Part shown: piece by piece, positions 41,412 through 53,059 of the stretch
Numbering within the stretch: the first letter of the stretch is position 1
How the letters are laid out: the number at the start of each line of letters is the position of its first letter
NCBI GenBank assembly: GCA_941918925.1
Contig: OW799233.1
Coordinates: 30,138,421-30,202,420, forward strand
Source: Phyto melanocephala
Taxonomy: Eukaryota > Arthropoda > Insecta > Diptera > Rhinophoridae
Length of the DNA stretch: 64,000 nucleotides
Direction: 5' to 3'
Program-made: the position numbers and the translations under genes
Notes under the pieces: generated by a model
Told to the model about the DNA's origin: nothing
The model's input: the letters and a program-made list of their open reading frames with translations, nothing else
The model's database searches: none

Positions 41412-42300
41412 TTAACCCATTAACCACCAAAATAAAACCAGAAGCGGTAATTAACCAAAAAGTATGTTTTTTTATTCAATGTTTACAAAATTAACATAAA
41501 ACAGTGAAAAAAATAAAAAAAATTATATATTGGCGGAGTAGGAGGGGTGTACTCAACTGAGTACAGCGGCGGGTTAAAGGTGAAAATTTTCAAAACATTT
41601 TTTTTAATGCATAATGTTTTTAAGAATTTTTAAGGGTAATTCTAACACTAATTAGGATGAAAGTCGAGCTTTATTTTGAGTGTTTTGAGGTAAATAGTAC
41701 CTTGCAATGGAACTTAAGAATAGCAGTAGATTGATGCTCTCGCTATGCCTCATAGCATATAACCGATAAGCGTTTGCAATGGCCATATCAACTATGTACG
41801 TAAATATGGTCACCACAATTTTTCTCTGCAAATTGCAATTCTGTAGAGAGAAATAGACAGATCCAGTACATCTATTCCTCTCATATGTTTGTATAGGACT
41901 GAAATACATTTGAAATATTGGCAGATTTTTTTTTTTCGTTTTGTAGAAGATCAACGTTTTACCTAGTGGCTCAATTGCATCATAATTTGTTGCCATAATA
42001 CATACGCTATTGTCTTTCCATTTTACTAAAAAAATTTCATATAAGGCTCGATTTTCCTTTTTCATTTCTTTCGCACTTCTCAACGGACACTTTTTTGTTC
42101 GGTTCTGTCTAATTGTTCCAGTCGCACAAAATTTGTTTTCTTTTAGATCCACCAATTGTAACTAGTAAAGAAGTTATCAAAAAATACTTCGTGTGATGCT
42201 AAGTCGGTCTCCATTTCTTCAAGCAATTTTTTTAACAACTCTTTACAATGTTTAGATGGATTCAGCCGCTGTACTCAATTGAGTACAGTTGTATTTATAA
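41412..42300 (-). mobile_element. piggyBac-like relic inside INE-like copy G
   Basis: The left side starts TTAA-CCC (41412-41418), and a CGGCGGG-TTAA end lies at 41568-41577; TTAA duplication with CCC/GGG termini is the piggyBac hallmark. A transposase fragment follows on the minus strand. Palindromic GTACTCAACTGAGTAC (about 41550-41565) and GTACTCAATTGAGTAC (about 42268-42283) lie near the two ends in opposite orientation relative to the adjoining CCGC. They look like remnants of the two terminal repeats. The exact internal rearrangement is unclear. Confidence 0.65.
41652..42250 (-). pseudogene. piggyBac-like transposase fragment
   Basis: On the minus strand, from about 42250: 'LLKKLLEEM', 'HEVFFDNFFTSY' (family: hxVFFDNFFTS), then after a frame change a 167-codon open stretch with 'CATGTIRQNR' (GTIRKNR motif), 'VKWKDNSVCIMATNY' (VxWKDNK...ASN motif), 'YERN' where the VDxAD catalytic region should be, and 'CNLQRKIVVTIFTYIVDMAIANAY' (family: W...IF..LLD.A..NA). 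The frame stops before the cysteine-rich C-terminus. The N-terminal half is missing, so it is inactive. Confidence 0.8.
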
Positions 42301-42962
42301 TAGAATAACTTTGTAAAAATAAATAGCAGACGTTGTTTTTTAACTTTTTTTATACAAATAAATTCTTACTCTTTGGAAACTTTAATAAAAAAGGGATTGC
42401 TGTATAGTAAAAGCTAAAAAAAGGGAAATTTTTGTACTTATCTCGCACAACCAATTTTGTGTAAGTTTGAAGTCAACTTTGGTACAAATGAAATGTATAT
42501 AATCATATATTTTTTATTATTTTAACGGCGTATAGGTTTCATTTAAGTTCATGGCTCGACGTTAATGCGTTTAGACACAATAGCATTTAATTATATGTTG
42601 GAAAGAAAGGTTTTTTTACCTACTCTTGCATTTCTCTTCCTAATATCCCGATTTAGCCCATTTTCAATACTTAACAAACCTTGCGTTAAGAAATATTTGA
42701 GTCCCCTAGCTGTTTCGGTTCGAACTCTATCGTGCTTTCAACAGACATACAGACGGATGGACATAGCTAGATCGTCATAAAATAAGACACTAAATCAGAA
42801 TATATATACTTTATGGGGCCCAAAATGGATATTTCGATGTGTTACAAACGGAATAACAAAATGAATATACCCCCATCATTTGTTTGGTGGCGGGTATAAA
42901 AATAAATAGTTGTAATTTATTTGTTTACGTAAAACTGATTGAATTTTACAGCTTCACTATTT

Positions 42963-43199
42963 CTGTAGCTTGGAGCTAAAAGGGCCAATGTCAAGATATT
43001 TACTTTTGAGAAAATTGGAATTGAGCTTTAACTTTTATAGGTGCATTCATAGTGACATTGGCCAGCATTTCATTTATGAAGCTGTTCTGCGTTAAGTATG
43101 ACTTTAGCTGTTTTATCATAATGAGAAAGAGCAAGAAAACAAATCTAATGCTCGAAAGAGCAAAAAAGTGATATTGGCCCTATTAGCTCCAAGCTACAG
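42963..43199. mobile_element. 237-bp MITE
   Basis: Terminal inverted repeats CTGTAGCTTGGAGCTAAAAG and CTATTAGCTCCAAGCTACAG, continuing inward as GGCCAAT/ATTGGCC. The interior is noncoding and has an extra GTGACATTGGCCAG copy. A clear target duplication is not seen. Confidence 0.75.
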
Positions 43200-43204
43200 A
43201 TTAA

Positions 43205-43315
43205 GGGCCGTATTCATAAGAAATATTCTAGGTTTATTAAAGGCTTATTTTACAGAAGTTGTATAGAAATTTGTCAAATAAGCCTTCAATAAACTCAAAA
43301 TACGTTAAGGTGTTC
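43205..43315. repeat. short inverted-repeat element
   Basis: GTTTATTAAAGGCTTATTTTACA (first 20 bases at about 43231) is matched in inverted orientation by AAATAAGCCTTCAATAAACT at about 43279. GGGCCGTATTCATAAG at its left resembles the ends of small fly MITEs. Confidence 0.5.
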
Positions 43316-45927
43316 AAAACTATTTTTTATACCCGTTATATTTTAATTAATAACTAAAGGTGAATATAAGGTACTAGGTAGATGAACTACAATTTCTGTT
43401 AGCATGGAGAGAGGGCATACAAATGCCATCGAAAGCAACACTTCAATCATCAACCGCACAGCTTTTATTATTTATTTTAGATTTTTTTTGTAGGTCTTTT
43501 CTTTAATTCGGTTATTATTTAGCTACCTAAAGTAAAACTTCTTTGTAATGGATTCGGATTTTTTTTTATGAATTGGGAACTCGATACACCCCCACCGACG
43601 AGAACAGCTGGATTAATAGGTAGCTTTGTTCCCTTATTTAACCACTAAAATAAAGCATTTGTTACAGATTATGTAAAGGCGTCTGGATAAAAAAGTCAAG
43701 ACTAAAGAAACTCTTTTTATTTTCGCCACGATACTAACGAGGTTGATTAGCAACAGATCAAACTTTCGGTTCGTATTTTCGGAATACACAGCTGTCCACC
43801 AAATTTACAATGTCGTCAAAGTATTGAAATATTAATGCCAAAAAAACATTTTGTGACTCATGTTTCCACTATCGAAATATCATTTAAAAAATATATTTGC
43901 AGCATTGATCTAATAATAAATTAAAATATACAATGCCTCCAGATGTTATGTATGATAATAGTCTTTGCTAAACATTTGTCGTTTGCCTATTAAGCCTTGT
44001 CCTTATTAAAGAATATTTATTATAAAACTTTTTCAAATTCTCTCTTGAGGCTTGGCATATGAAACTTTTATTGCTTTACACACTTTCATATAGCAAATTT
44101 CTAAGCAAAGGAGAAAAATAATGGACAGTTCTATGTACATAAGACATTGCAATTTTATTCATTCTTCCTTCCTTTTAAACTGATATTTTAATTTAATATT
44201 TTTAATTTAATATTTTTAATTTAATATTTTTAATTTAATATTTTTAATTTAAAATTTAATATAAACACTGCACTAGAAAACTATGATCGTATTTTGTATC
44301 CACACTGTAGCGGTACAGGCTTGTCGCACATAAGACTAAGGCTTAGGAAGAGTTAAAATTTTATATATATATGGTCGTGGAAGTACATGATATTAAGGAA
44401 TGTCGTAATTTTTGAGTGATTATATTCAATCTTTAGCTAGCGAACATGTTTACTAAAGAAATTTATAAGATTGTTGACAAAAAATGAACTGGTCAGAGAT
44501 ATTTAAAACAAATTTCATCTGGAAAGACATTTCATAACAAGCTTCTAGCTAGCGAGGGTTTTATTTAGAATTCATCAAACACACAAGACGTTGATTTATA
44601 AAAAAGCTTTAAATAAAAAACCTTGAGCCAGCAATTGATTTAAGCTGTATAGGGTCTTCCTAAGTAAAAACCTAATGTTAATGAATTGTTTCGAATTCTT
44701 TGAATTGGAATGATATCTTTTCAAGCACCTAGAATTCAAAATAAAATTCAAAAGTAAACATTAACCTGTCATGAAAATGCATTAGAAAACCTATGCTGAC
44801 CCCAGCTTTAAATACTAAGTTAACAAAAATTATCATATAGTTTACCCAAAATAAAATATTCCTTTTTTCTTGTCATACATGTCCCTCTTAATGACCTCAC
44901 TGCGCTGCCATCAAATAGACATAAATTTCTATGTCAACAAACAATAAAATCATATAAAAATTTTCACAATGAGATAAAGAAAAACAGAGCCTCACTCTGT
45001 GGACAAACAAAAACATCTGTATGCCAACATAAAAACATACAAATTCCATACATCATTGTTAACTCTTTAGCTTAACCAGCAATGGAACGTGATGTTTTCC
45101 TGGTAACTTTTAATTTTTTTTATTATTTTGCCGATGATTCTGCTGTATGTGTGAAAGATTTTTATGCCAATTTATTGGAATGAATCGTATTTTTCCTTTT
45201 TTTTACAACAAAAGCAAAAAAAAAGGTTACTGCTGGTAAAGCAATCAATTTAATTCTGTTTTTTTTTTATTTTATTGAATTTAACAACTTTTTTTTTTTC
45301 TTAATGCCCAAGTAGGAAATCTTTTCAAAAACAGAGAGAACTGGAAGGAGATGACATAATGATCATTTATATGATTTCATGTTGTTTAAAATATGTACAG
45401 GAAACTTACCCAGCCAAGAATTACTTATAAAAACACACCCACCCATATGTGAGAAAACGTTTGACTACTACCCTGCAAATTTTATATATTGTGACGAACG
45501 ACCACTGAAGACCCTTCTATTTTGGAAACATCGCTACCTAATGATCCGACCGTGGTCAGAGAAACTGGGATGGTTCTTGTTTCCAATTTCGTAAACTTCG
45601 GTTCGCTACATAAGTTTTTTAAAATATAGGTATGTAGTTTTGTCGAAATTTAATAAATAATAATTAAGAAAAAAAAAAAACTAAAACATTAAAATCATTA
45701 ATAAAAAAAACTGTTAAAGTATAAATATTGGCACATATAAATAGTTTATATTTGCAATTTGTCAAAAAAAAAAATAACAGGTTTAGCGGCGAAATGAACT
45801 GATGTCTAAAAAAATGTTTCTTTAATTTAAATTTAAATTAATATTAATATATTAATTTTATAAAAATTTCATTATCATTTATGTGAAAAAAAATTACGTA
45901 AGAAAATAAATGACAAACAAACCAGAA
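43316..45927. other. no recognised gene
   Basis: AT-rich. A 71-codon plus-strand frame (45379-45594) is less AT-rich than its surroundings but shows no known motif. The 14-bp tandem repeat at 44186 is listed separately. Confidence 0.4.
44186..44256. repeat. 14-bp tandem repeat
   Basis: About five copies of TAATTTAATATTTT. Confidence 0.9.
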
Positions 45928-47430
45928 AACAAGTAAGAGCACTATATTCGGCTGTGCCGAATCTTTTATACCCACCAGAAACTTTGTGTACATTTAAAGC
46001 ACAATATTTATTATTTTGTTAATCGCTTGGAATAATCTCTAAAATAAACGTCACTTTCTTTATAGAGGGTGGTTAAATTATAAATTTAAAACAGGTCTGT
46101 ATAAAATGTTAGAACATCTATGAATGCCTTCTTAATTCGTTAAATGAGAAGCATTTCACGATAGGATGCAAAAAAACAGTCAACTTCGACTCATCATCGT
46201 GCCCAACAATTGAGCATCAACAGTGTTATTAAAAATTTTGACTATCGGATCAAGGTTGCATGGGCCATTTGGCCGATATTTTGTTCCATACATAATTGAA
46301 CCATACAAATATTATCATTACAAAAAGCAATGATAATAATTTCCTAAATAATTTGTGTTTTATTCAAAATCAACATCGGCCCTTAAAATTAAACCACCCA
46401 TTATAACTTCGGTATGCTAGTAAAATGTTTTCGTAAATTTAGTCTTTCAATGAAAGTGGCCGTTAAAGTACGCGTGTCAGTAAAATTTCTGCTAATAAAT
46501 ATAACTTAGATATTTCAATATAGTCCTTTATTATTCCAAAATCTTTATTCATTGAGAAATTATCTGAATTCGAAATAAAGCATTATATAGGATGTGGGCG
46601 TAAGAGTGAGCGTGTCACCTAAGTTTTCTGGCATAGCAATAACATTGACTAGAAGGATTTCCATAGCAAATTTTATAAATTTAAATTTCATTAACAGTAG
46701 ATAATGGGAAAAGTGGGCGTTATAGTAGGTGTGTCGAAGTTATTTATGCTAATAAATGCAACTCAGATATTTCAATATAGTCCTTTATTATTCCAAAATC
46801 TCGATTTATTGAGAAATTATAAGAATTTGAGAGAAAACGTTGTATGGGAGGTGGGCGTAAAAGTGGGCGTGTCACATTTATTTTCCGTCAGAAGAAAGCC
46901 TTTGGCCAAAAAGCAATTCCTGCAAAATTTCAATATCGTAGATCAAATTTTTTCACTCTTATTAGGTTTAAAATTGTGAACATACTGAAAAATACATTGC
47001 GCGGTATAAATTTTTATACATTTTGATCTCTAACCCGCTTCCAAATGCATACATTTAAACAATTTTTGGGTAAAAATATTGTTTTTGCTCAGGTAGTTTA
47101 TATCTGTAGTTTCATGTCTCTACGTTGATACGTTGATGCTGGTGGACACAACACCATTTTATTCGATGTTGGAAGGACACGGTTCTTTCGACCTAATCTT
47201 GCATTACGAGCTATAACTTTCTTTCTTATATTCCGATTTAGCCAATTTTTTATTCCAAACAAACCTTGTGTATAAGACATATTCTGGCAAAATTTGAGCC
47301 CACTAGCTTTTTCGATGGGACCTCTATCGTGCTTTTAACAGACGGACATACGGACGGACATAGCTAGATCGTCGTCAAATAAAACCCCGATTAAAAATAT
47401 ATATATACCATTTTTGGTTGCGGGTATATA
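45928..47430 (+). repeat. INE-1-like repeat, copy D
   Basis: Standard left terminus (AACAAGTAAGAGCAC and hairpin), a shortened nested mariner (46065-46401), two internal units with GTGGGCGTTATAGTAGG, and the CAGACGGACATACGGACGG tract. The right end is degraded to TTTTTGGTTGCGGGTATATAAA. It is noncoding. Confidence 0.82.
46065..46401 (+). mobile_element. deleted mariner nested in INE-like copy D (further shortened)
   Basis: Keeps GAGGGTGGTTAAATT at the left and AAATTAAACCACCC at the right. Compared with copies A, C and E it has lost the left part of its interior, jumping from the left terminus to 'ACAGGTCTGTATAAAATG'. Confidence 0.75.
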
Positions 47431-47944
47431 AAATAAAAAAACTTAAAAAAACACTTTACAAAAAAATTTGTTTAGCTCTTTTACTAAAATTTTGCAAAAA
47501 ATATTTGACCTTGTGTCACAAAAATTGGTCTGGTGATCACTATCGGATCGTCCCGGATATACAATGGGGTATAGAGGAGAGTTTTATCTACTAAATGGTG
47601 CTAATTTCGTTTTGTTATCTTATGTTCTCTAGAAGTTATGGTGTATTAAAAATGGGAATTAAGGAAAATTTGAACCTAAAAATAAAAAAAAATTATTTCT
47701 AAACATTAAAAACAATTTATTTTCGTGTACTAATGGTTAACAAATTTTAAACTTATACAAAACTAGAAGTTTAAAAATCAAAATCTTACTTATAAATTTC
47801 CCGTTTTAGCAAAATACTTAAAATTTTTATTTTGAATCACCCTGTTCTCGGTAATATATGTATGTGAAATAATGTTTAAATTTTTTGGCTCACGAGGTAC
47901 ACTAGTACCGAATGAAATAATGAGTTTTGGCCGCCTTCTCGTAG
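47431..47944. other. no recognised gene
   Basis: AT-rich DNA between INE-like copies D and F. No motif recognised. Confidence 0.45.
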
Positions 47945-48810
47945 AATGGTCCACTGTGCGGCGGCCATTTCGCCGATATTTTATTTCATACATAATTAAA
48001 CCATACAAATATTATCATTATAAAAAGATATGATAATAATTTCCTAAATAATTTGTGTTTTATTCAATATCACCAAAATCGCCCCTAAAATTTAGTCACC
48101 TTTTACAAAAGAGTAGATAGATAAAAATATAATTTAGTTAAAAAATGTATTTTAAATATTCAAATACATATTTAAAATCTACTGATGTACATTTTTAGGA
48201 TGTTATCAAAAATATTACTAGTCATCTAGTGTTCTACGTGATATTTAGCAAAGACATCACCCTCACTGCTTGCAAAATGTAGTGGCGCCTTCAACAAATG
48301 TTGCGGTCTGCAATGAATAAATGCTAATGAATATGACTAATATATTTTTATAAAAATTTTAAGAAAAAAGTGGTCGTGGCACATTTATCTTCCGTTATAA
48401 CGAAAACTTTGAACAAAAAGCCATGTTTGCAAAATTTCAGAACCGTACATATAGTTTTGTCAGTTTTATTACGTCTTAAATTTCAAATATACACTGTGCG
48501 GTATAAATTTTCGTACATTTTGATCTATAACTCTTTTCCTAATTCAAAGATTTAAGCGATTTTCAGGGAAAAATATTTTTTTGACTCGATAAATATATAT
48601 TCGAAGTTTCATGACTCTACGTTTATGTGTCTGGACACAATTCGTGCTTTCAACAGACGGACAGACGGACGGACATAGCTAGATCGTCATCAAATTAAAC
48701 CCCGATACAGAATATACTTTATGGGGTCTAAAATGGATGTTTCGATGTGTTACAAACGGAATGACAAAATGAATATACCCCCACCATTTTTTTGGTGGCG
48801 GGTATAAAAA
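47945..48810 (+). repeat. INE-1-like repeat, copy F (5' truncated)
   Basis: Begins inside the nested mariner: 'CGGCCATTTCGCCGATATTTT' (first 20 bases shown by position 47957) runs to a degraded mariner 3' end near 48100. It continues with the variant interior shared with copy G, then the common GTGCGGTATAAATTTTCG, CAGACGGACAGACGGACGG and GGTGGCGGGTATAAAA end. Confidence 0.75.
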
Positions 48811-48835
48811 AAGCTGCAATGACAACGAGCTTTAC

Positions 48836-49310
48836 GTCGGCCAATACAGGATGTTCATTTTAGATCTAAAATCGGAATTTGAAAACATATTCGCAGATTT
48901 TAAGAAAATTGTTAAAAAGAAAAATCGATATCCTTAGTAACATTCATTCTCTGAATCCTGGGGATGAATGGTGTAATGCAGCTGCAAATATTTTCGGGAG
49001 TAATAAAGCTTCTCTTCAGATGGAAATGATCGATTTTCAAGAAAATACAATTTTAAAACACCAAAAACAGGAAGTCTCTTGTCAAGAGTTTTGGATAAAA
49101 TTTGTTTGATAATAAATCCCCAAATTAAAGAAGTAAGCCTTGAAACTTCTCACTTTGTTTGGGTCAACATATGTTTGTGAAGCATCATTTTCTATGATAA
49201 ATTTATTAAAAGTAAATTCCGGAACAGACTTGCCGACGAACATCTCCAAGACTTAATGAGAACAGCCTGCACAAGATTTTCTTCAAACTTCAGACGAATA
49301 GTATATAGTA
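48836..49310 (+). pseudogene. hAT-type transposase C-terminal relic
   Basis: Reads 'EFENIFADFKKI' in one frame and then, shifted, 'CNAAANIFGSNKASLQMEMIDFQ' (the LQxELxDLQ-type motif of hAT proteins). After two stops it reads 'CEASFSMINLLKSKFRNRLADEHLQDLMR', the C-terminal dimerisation motif (CEQxFSxMKxxKSxxRxRLTDEHL). Only short parts of these are quoted contiguously in the family sense. Frameshifts and stops make it dead. It begins about 25 bases after the end of INE-like copy F. No terminal repeats recognised. Confidence 0.8.
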
Positions 49311-50729
49311 TAGTATATATAAAAAATATAATTTTTCTCATTAATATTATAAAAACCCCTAGTACTTATTCTTTTTTATGCAAGGCATTTGTTTATTATT
49401 TAATGAAATAATGCACCGAAACCCATTCGTTTTATTTGCCCATTGATACAGTGTCTAAACATATTATTTAAATAGTTCAGTTTTTTACCTTCCGGATCGC
49501 GACTGTCGTGATTTTTTGAAAAACTGTAATAGATGCTGTAAAAGGTATTTATAAAAACAAAATCATAGCTAATTAATTTATCGGAAATTGCTTTCAGTGC
49601 AGACAGTTTGTCAGTTTTGTTTATTGTTTCAATTTAACAAATTTCAATTACACAAATTTAAATAAAAATTCTGATTTGTTTTCATATTTCGTTAATTTCA
49701 TAAATAAAGCCCTTATTTTATATTTCTAAATCATTTTATAAGTTTTTTATTTTTTTGTAAATTTTATATTAAACGTTCATCTTATATTATAAATTATATT
49801 CTAACGTTGAAACCAACACCATTTACCTTAGTAATACAAGTAGTAGAATGAAATCGAACCGTCACACTGCCGTACTGCTATTCTAAGCAATACTTATTAT
49901 ACAAAACTCTATTCAAATATCACTTGAATATCACCAAATGGTTTAAAATTCAATAAACCGTGACATAAATCATCATATTAAATTTTTAGCGACAATTTAG
50001 TCACAAGTATCCAACACTAAAGTTCCACTTGTTGGCAGGGTATATAAACACACAACTTCTTATAAATGTCTCTGTATTGGTATGTATATAATACGTTCAT
50101 ACCACCCAAACAATTTGTTGAAAAAAAGAAAAATAAAAATAAGAACAATTTTACCTGTCGTTCACATGATGTATGAATAAGCATTTTATTATACTTTATA
50201 TTCTGCATAATGGCTTCTTTTAGTATTTTTTTTTCTGTAAAATTTTTCTTATTTGTCATTTGCAAACAACAACAGCAAAACCAACACGTTTAGGATATAA
50301 AAACCTATAATTTTCGAATATTCTAATACATTGATACTTGATACTGTCAAAGTGCTTTTGTTTTTTTTTTATGCATGAATGTACGGGAGTAAAATTTTTT
50401 TTATTTATTTTATTTTTTACCATAATAAAAACATTTGTGCTCCTTCCAACGGCTTATTGTCATAAATCGTATTATATGCATGCATGTGTATGAGTTTTGG
50501 AATTGTGTAGTTTAATTTTTGCACAACAACGTAGTTTTCATGGAATTGATAATTTGAAATGGAAAATATTGAAATTTTTATAGTTTTTAAATCGACAAAT
50601 AAATCGAAAGATTTTTATAGCAGAAAAACTGCTAAAACTATTTGTTTTTAACTTAAGCTAAAAGTAAATTGTTTTTTGTATTGCGCCTTTGAGTATAATA
50701 AATGTAGCTAATGAGTAAGTGTGAGTTAG
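49311..50729. other. no recognised gene
   Basis: AT-rich. No domain, RNA gene or repeat boundary recognised. Confidence 0.45.
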
Positions 50730-51234
50730 TAAAGTTTTACACCATCTAACGTTTTTTATTTCGTGAACAGTAACACTTAGCTCATGTCTGATTTGACAGA
50801 TAATAAGTTTTATCCTTTCGCTAAACGAATATGGTTGTGTATACGCTTGAACAACGCTGGGAAATATTGCGACATTACTTGGGCCGATTTTGCCAAAAAA
50901 TCATCTTTTCAGATGAAGCTCAGTTTGATCTTGATCTTCAGAAAACCCGCACGCATACATTGAAAAGCCGATACACCCAAAACGAGTCACTGTTTGGTGC
51001 GGATTTTGGTCCAGAGGCATAATTGGGCCATTTTTCTTTGAAAATAAGCAAGGAGTGGCCGTAGTCAATGGCGATCGTTATCGGGCCATGTTGAACAAAT
51101 TTTTGTTCACAAAAGTTAAAAAGGAAGATATTGGCAACATTTGGTTTCAACACGATGGCGCTACGTGCCACACAGTCGAAGCTAAACTTTTTTTCATAGC
51201 ATTTAAAAAAAAAATTATTTGGCGAACCCTTTAT
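50730..51234 (+). mobile_element. non-autonomous mariner, internally deleted (copy 2)
   Basis: Second member of the family at 3672-4215. It has the same left region (CCATCTAACGTTTTT, TAACACTTAGCTCATGTCTG), the same ATG and N-terminal residues, the same fusion to the catalytic core and the same right end GGCGAACCCTTTAT. The left terminus is less well kept (TAAAGTTTTACACCA). The shared deletion shows common descent from one deleted element. Confidence 0.8.
50831..51215 (+). pseudogene. mariner transposase, internally deleted (copy 2)
   Basis: ATG, 'VVYTLEQRWEILRHY', then the fusion 'GRFCQKIIFSDEAQF' (first catalytic Asp retained). A small deletion then shifts the frame. Further on, 'VTVWCGFWS'-like, 'GIIGPFFFEN', 'VNGDRYRAMLNKFLFTK' and 'NIWFQHDGATCHTVEA' are readable (second catalytic Asp retained). 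The helix-turn-helix region and the C-terminal third are missing. It is better preserved than the 3787 copy at the second Asp motif. No active enzyme is expected. Confidence 0.8.
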
Positions 51235-51810
51235 TTGAATGTTCTTTTCCTATGTTTATTTAGTTCTATATCTGTTTTCTTGTTGTAGTTATATATTTCT
51301 TCTCTTCATCGTGGCACTTTTTCTCTGTTGTCTTAACATTGCTGTCATTTGCTGTTGTTGCTTGAATTCTTTTTGTTCGGCTGTTGATGTTGTGTCTGCT
51401 ACTGCTGCTACTGGCGTTTTATGTTGTTTAGCAAAGATAATTTTTCAAATTGATGTCTGTCATGTGGTCCTGATGATTTTTCTTATATTTTTTCTCTCTT
51501 TTTCTGTTCCTCCATAATGCATTGTGTTACTAGGCACAGTTTTTTCTTCATGGCTATTGTACGTTTTATTATTTTCTTGTTGCGAATCTCATTTTTTGCC
51601 ATATAATTTCTATGATTTTTTTAGTTGTTGCTGCAACTACTGTATTGTGTTATTGATGTTATTATTCTGCTTCATTTATGGTGTATTTTTTTTTAATATT
51701 TCTTTAATTTTTTTACCATTTTTTCTGTTGGTTTATAGCTTAATAGAGCTGTTGTTAAAGGTAAAATATTGGAAAAAATTTTTATTATCTTTTGAGTATG
51801 TATAGAAGAA
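51235..51810. other. pyrimidine-rich strand-asymmetric DNA
   Basis: The plus strand is dominated by T with TGTTGT, TGCTGC and TTCTT words; the minus strand reads as CAA/CAG-rich. Two hydrophobic open frames (51239-51517, 51524-51805) are a consequence of T-richness and not treated as genes. It could be a UTR, an intron polypyrimidine region or degraded CAG/CAA repeat coding DNA on the minus strand. Confidence 0.4.
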
Positions 51811-52212
51811 GAGTGGGCAGTTTTAATTTTATGGAAACAATATGGCTTCAATCTGCTTAACATTTATGGAACATTTTAAAGTGGCATGTCTGAAGGATTT
51901 TCATACATATGCACAAACATTTCAAAACGTACAATTAAGAAAGTATAAAACAAGTCATTGATCTCGTGTTAGTTATGGTAGATATATTACGTAAATATAA
52001 GAAGAAAAACATAAATGCCAAAGAATTTTTGTAAAAGAAATTATTGTTTTGTTAGACTGTAGTCATTGCAACCAAACGAATGAAGGAACAAATTTAGTAA
52101 AAACCACTACAAAACTCAATCCGATAAATTCTTATAATTTTGCTTAACGTTGTAAAAAAAGTCTGTAATATTTTTTAATCCTTGTGTTAATACTCAACTT
52201 TATCCACTTTGT
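51811..52212. other. no recognised gene
   Basis: AT-rich DNA upstream of the piggyBac-type element. Confidence 0.45.
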
Positions 52213-52584
52213 TGAGCACCCGGGGTACCCATATACTATAATATATTAATAATCAATATTTTTGGTAAATAAAATAAAATTTTTAATTAAAAATATCAAA
52301 TGATATTTTACTAAAGTTTGATACAGGACAGTATATTTTGGTATCACAGTTGCACATTTTTCTTCATCCATAATATGTTAATGTTTTATAATACAGGAGA
52401 AAATCAAGTTCCCGTTCACAATATTTTACATCAGCGAAGTGGAAACGTTATCAATAAGTGAAACTTTTAAAATTATCTTCAATTAAAATTTTGTAGATAT
52501 TTTTGTCTATTTATGCAGCTTATAAAGTTGATAATCCAAATTATCAGCGCGAAAATAGGACTCAACAGATTCCAAAACATAATA

Positions 52585-53059
52585 CGCTTTTTAAGATTTG
52601 ATGACAATAATACACGCAGTAAAAATAATGATAAGGCAGCTCCAATTCGTGACCAATCCCAAATGTAAAAGACGAGTGCAAATTTAACTATTTATGAACA
52701 ACTTTATCCTTATAGAGGTCGTTCAGGGTTTACTCAATATATACCTTCAAGATATTGCTTCAATAGCATCATACATCATTTACTGTGAGAACAATAAAAT
52801 GATTGCGAAAAAAAAGAGAGAGACGCCTCTTTATGAGTAAGCTATTTGAAGAACTTGCTAAGCATATGATTAAAGCACATAATATGACAAATGCCCAAGT
52901 TATGCCCAACTATACAATAAAACTTGCCATTGAAAGCATTTTTCCAAGTATCACAGGAAGAGCTGGGCTGAATGTGGATGGCCAGTTTGTGCTGAACATT
53001 CTGAAGACGTTGTTAAATGTAAAGAATGTATTACAGAAAATAATTTTGTAAATAAATAA
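52585..53059 (+). pseudogene. piggyBac-like transposase relic, C-terminal region
   Basis: Reads 'RFLRFDDNNTRS' (family: xIRFDDxxTR), 'KAAPIRD', then a stop and frame change, 'ANLTIYEQLYPYRGRSGFTQYIPS' (family: LTIDEQLVPFRGRxxFxQYIPSKP; only partly quoted elsewhere). It then jumps to 'FEELAKHMIKAH' and, one base out of frame, a cysteine-rich end 'CGWPVCAEHSEDVVKCKEC' ending at TAA 53057-53059. The middle third with the later catalytic Asp is deleted. Order and spacing identify the family clearly. Confidence 0.8.

Larger units (their letters stand above)
40783..42905 (+). repeat. INE-1-like repeat, copy G, interrupted by piggyBac DNA
   Basis: 40783-41411 resembles the variant 5' part of copy F (AATATAATTTGGTTAAAAAATG, CATCTAGTGTTCTACGTGATATTTAGCAA). 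It includes two diverged units of about 75 bp with ATGGCATCGTCT, then the standard GTGGGCGTG...CAAAATTTCGG interior. Family sequence resumes at about 42535 (CGACGTTAATGCGTTTAGAC) and runs to the usual GGTGGCGGGTATAAAA end at 42903. The intervening 41412-42534 is piggyBac-derived. Confidence 0.75.

Noticed and set aside
45379..45594. 71-codon frame as a host exon
   Set aside because: Slightly better base composition but no recognisable motif or splice context; kept only as a mention in the surrounding region.
51239..51805. Two very hydrophobic frames resembling membrane proteins
   Set aside because: T-rich DNA automatically yields Phe/Leu/Cys-rich peptides; no family signature.
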